Source: Actinobacteria bacterium 13_1_20CM_4_69_9 | GTDB lineage: Bacteria; Actinomycetota; Thermoleophilia; Gaiellales; Gaiellaceae | Length of the DNA: 13,047 nt | Direction of reading: 5' to 3' | NCBI GenBank assembly: GCA_001920085.1 | Contig: MNJC01000056.1 | Span: forward strand, 1 to 13,047 | Program-made: the position numbers and the translations under genes | Shown: positions 12,949 through 13,047 of the stretch, one piece after another | Position numbering within the stretch: the first letter of the stretch is position 1 | Layout of the letters: every line of letters starts with the position of its first letter | The notes under the pieces: generated by a model | Database searches by the model: none | The model's input: only the letters and a program-made list of their open reading frames with translations | Told to the model about the DNA's origin: nothing

Positions 12949-13047
12949 TCGTCCTCACGAACGTGGCCGACCCGAGTCGCGCGGATGACTACAGCGCCTG
13001 GTACGACGACTACGAGAGGGCGATCATCCGTCCGGGCCTGATCGCAA
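12942..13047 (+). CDS. Possible start of an EthD/DUF-like dimeric alpha-beta barrel protein (cut by window end)
   Basis: The frame is open from 12834 to the window end and, from about 12942, reads GVRFVLTNVADPSRADDYSA followed by WYDDYERAIIRPGLIA. The 'FVLTN-x-DP...YxxWYDD' start with a later 'PG' is typical of small ferredoxin-like alpha-beta barrel proteins of the EthD/DUF4286 kind, which begin with such a beta strand. The residues before it (RPHPRERT) look unlike protein. No ATG or GTG precedes the strand in this frame; the first is GTG 12963, inside it. So either a rare start is used, the gene has lost its 5' end, or the match is misleading. It continues beyond the window. Confidence 0.4.

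Noticed and set aside
12689..12958. Reverse ORF containing RTGLEPAAF, a phrase common in spurious ORFs near RNA genes
   Set aside because: I looked for a tRNA on both strands around 12690-12950 and found no T-arm with matching stem or acceptor pairing; the forward strand holds the hydrolase remnant instead.

Overview
The window is about 13 kb of GC-rich bacterial DNA with the codon use of a high-GC actinobacterium. Twin-arginine export of a ferritin-like protein, GAF-type two-component kinases, a MEDS-domain regulator and a TIGR03118 secreted protein suggest a soil actinobacterial lineage such as Thermoleophilia (Gaiellales/Solirubrobacterales). That placement is inference from gene content only. 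No rRNA, tRNA, CRISPR array, insertion sequence or integrase is visible.

Layout, left to right. (1) 1-807: 3' part of a zinc-dependent alcohol dehydrogenase (+), ending at a strong hairpin shared with a convergent secreted TIGR03118 beta-propeller-like protein (-). (2) 1942-2860: a weakly supported hypothetical ORF, then an Ohr-type organic hydroperoxide reductase (+). (3) 2875-3246: a stand-alone receiver domain (-). (4) 3445-5655: an apparent export locus (+) with a Tat-exported ferritin-like diiron protein (TTG start), a 13-bp hairpin, tatA and tatC. (5) 5669-6664: a lone RbsB-type sugar-binding protein (-), divergent from (6) 6787-9070: a CHASE-PAS-GAF-HisKA_3-HATPase sensor kinase (+) that is split by a frameshift inside its GAF domain. 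(7) 9123-9399: a zinc-ribbon protein (-) preceded by an overlapping 24-codon ORF with a strong ribosome binding site. (8) 9625-10554: a receiver-MEDS fusion (+), convergent with (9) 10562-12616: a soluble triple-GAF histidine kinase (-) whose third GAF lacks its middle. (10) 12617-13047: a mostly non-coding stretch with a short alpha/beta-hydrolase remnant, a palindrome and the start of a possible further gene.

Two themes connect the genes. The first is envelope and oxidative-stress biology: a peroxide reductase, an exported diiron protein and the TatA/TatC machinery that its signal needs. The second is signalling: two related HisKA_3 kinases and two related receivers, none with a DNA-binding output domain, plus a periplasmic binding protein next to a kinase with an extracytoplasmic sensor. 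Both kinases have lost GAF-coding sequence, which is the clearest structural anomaly here.
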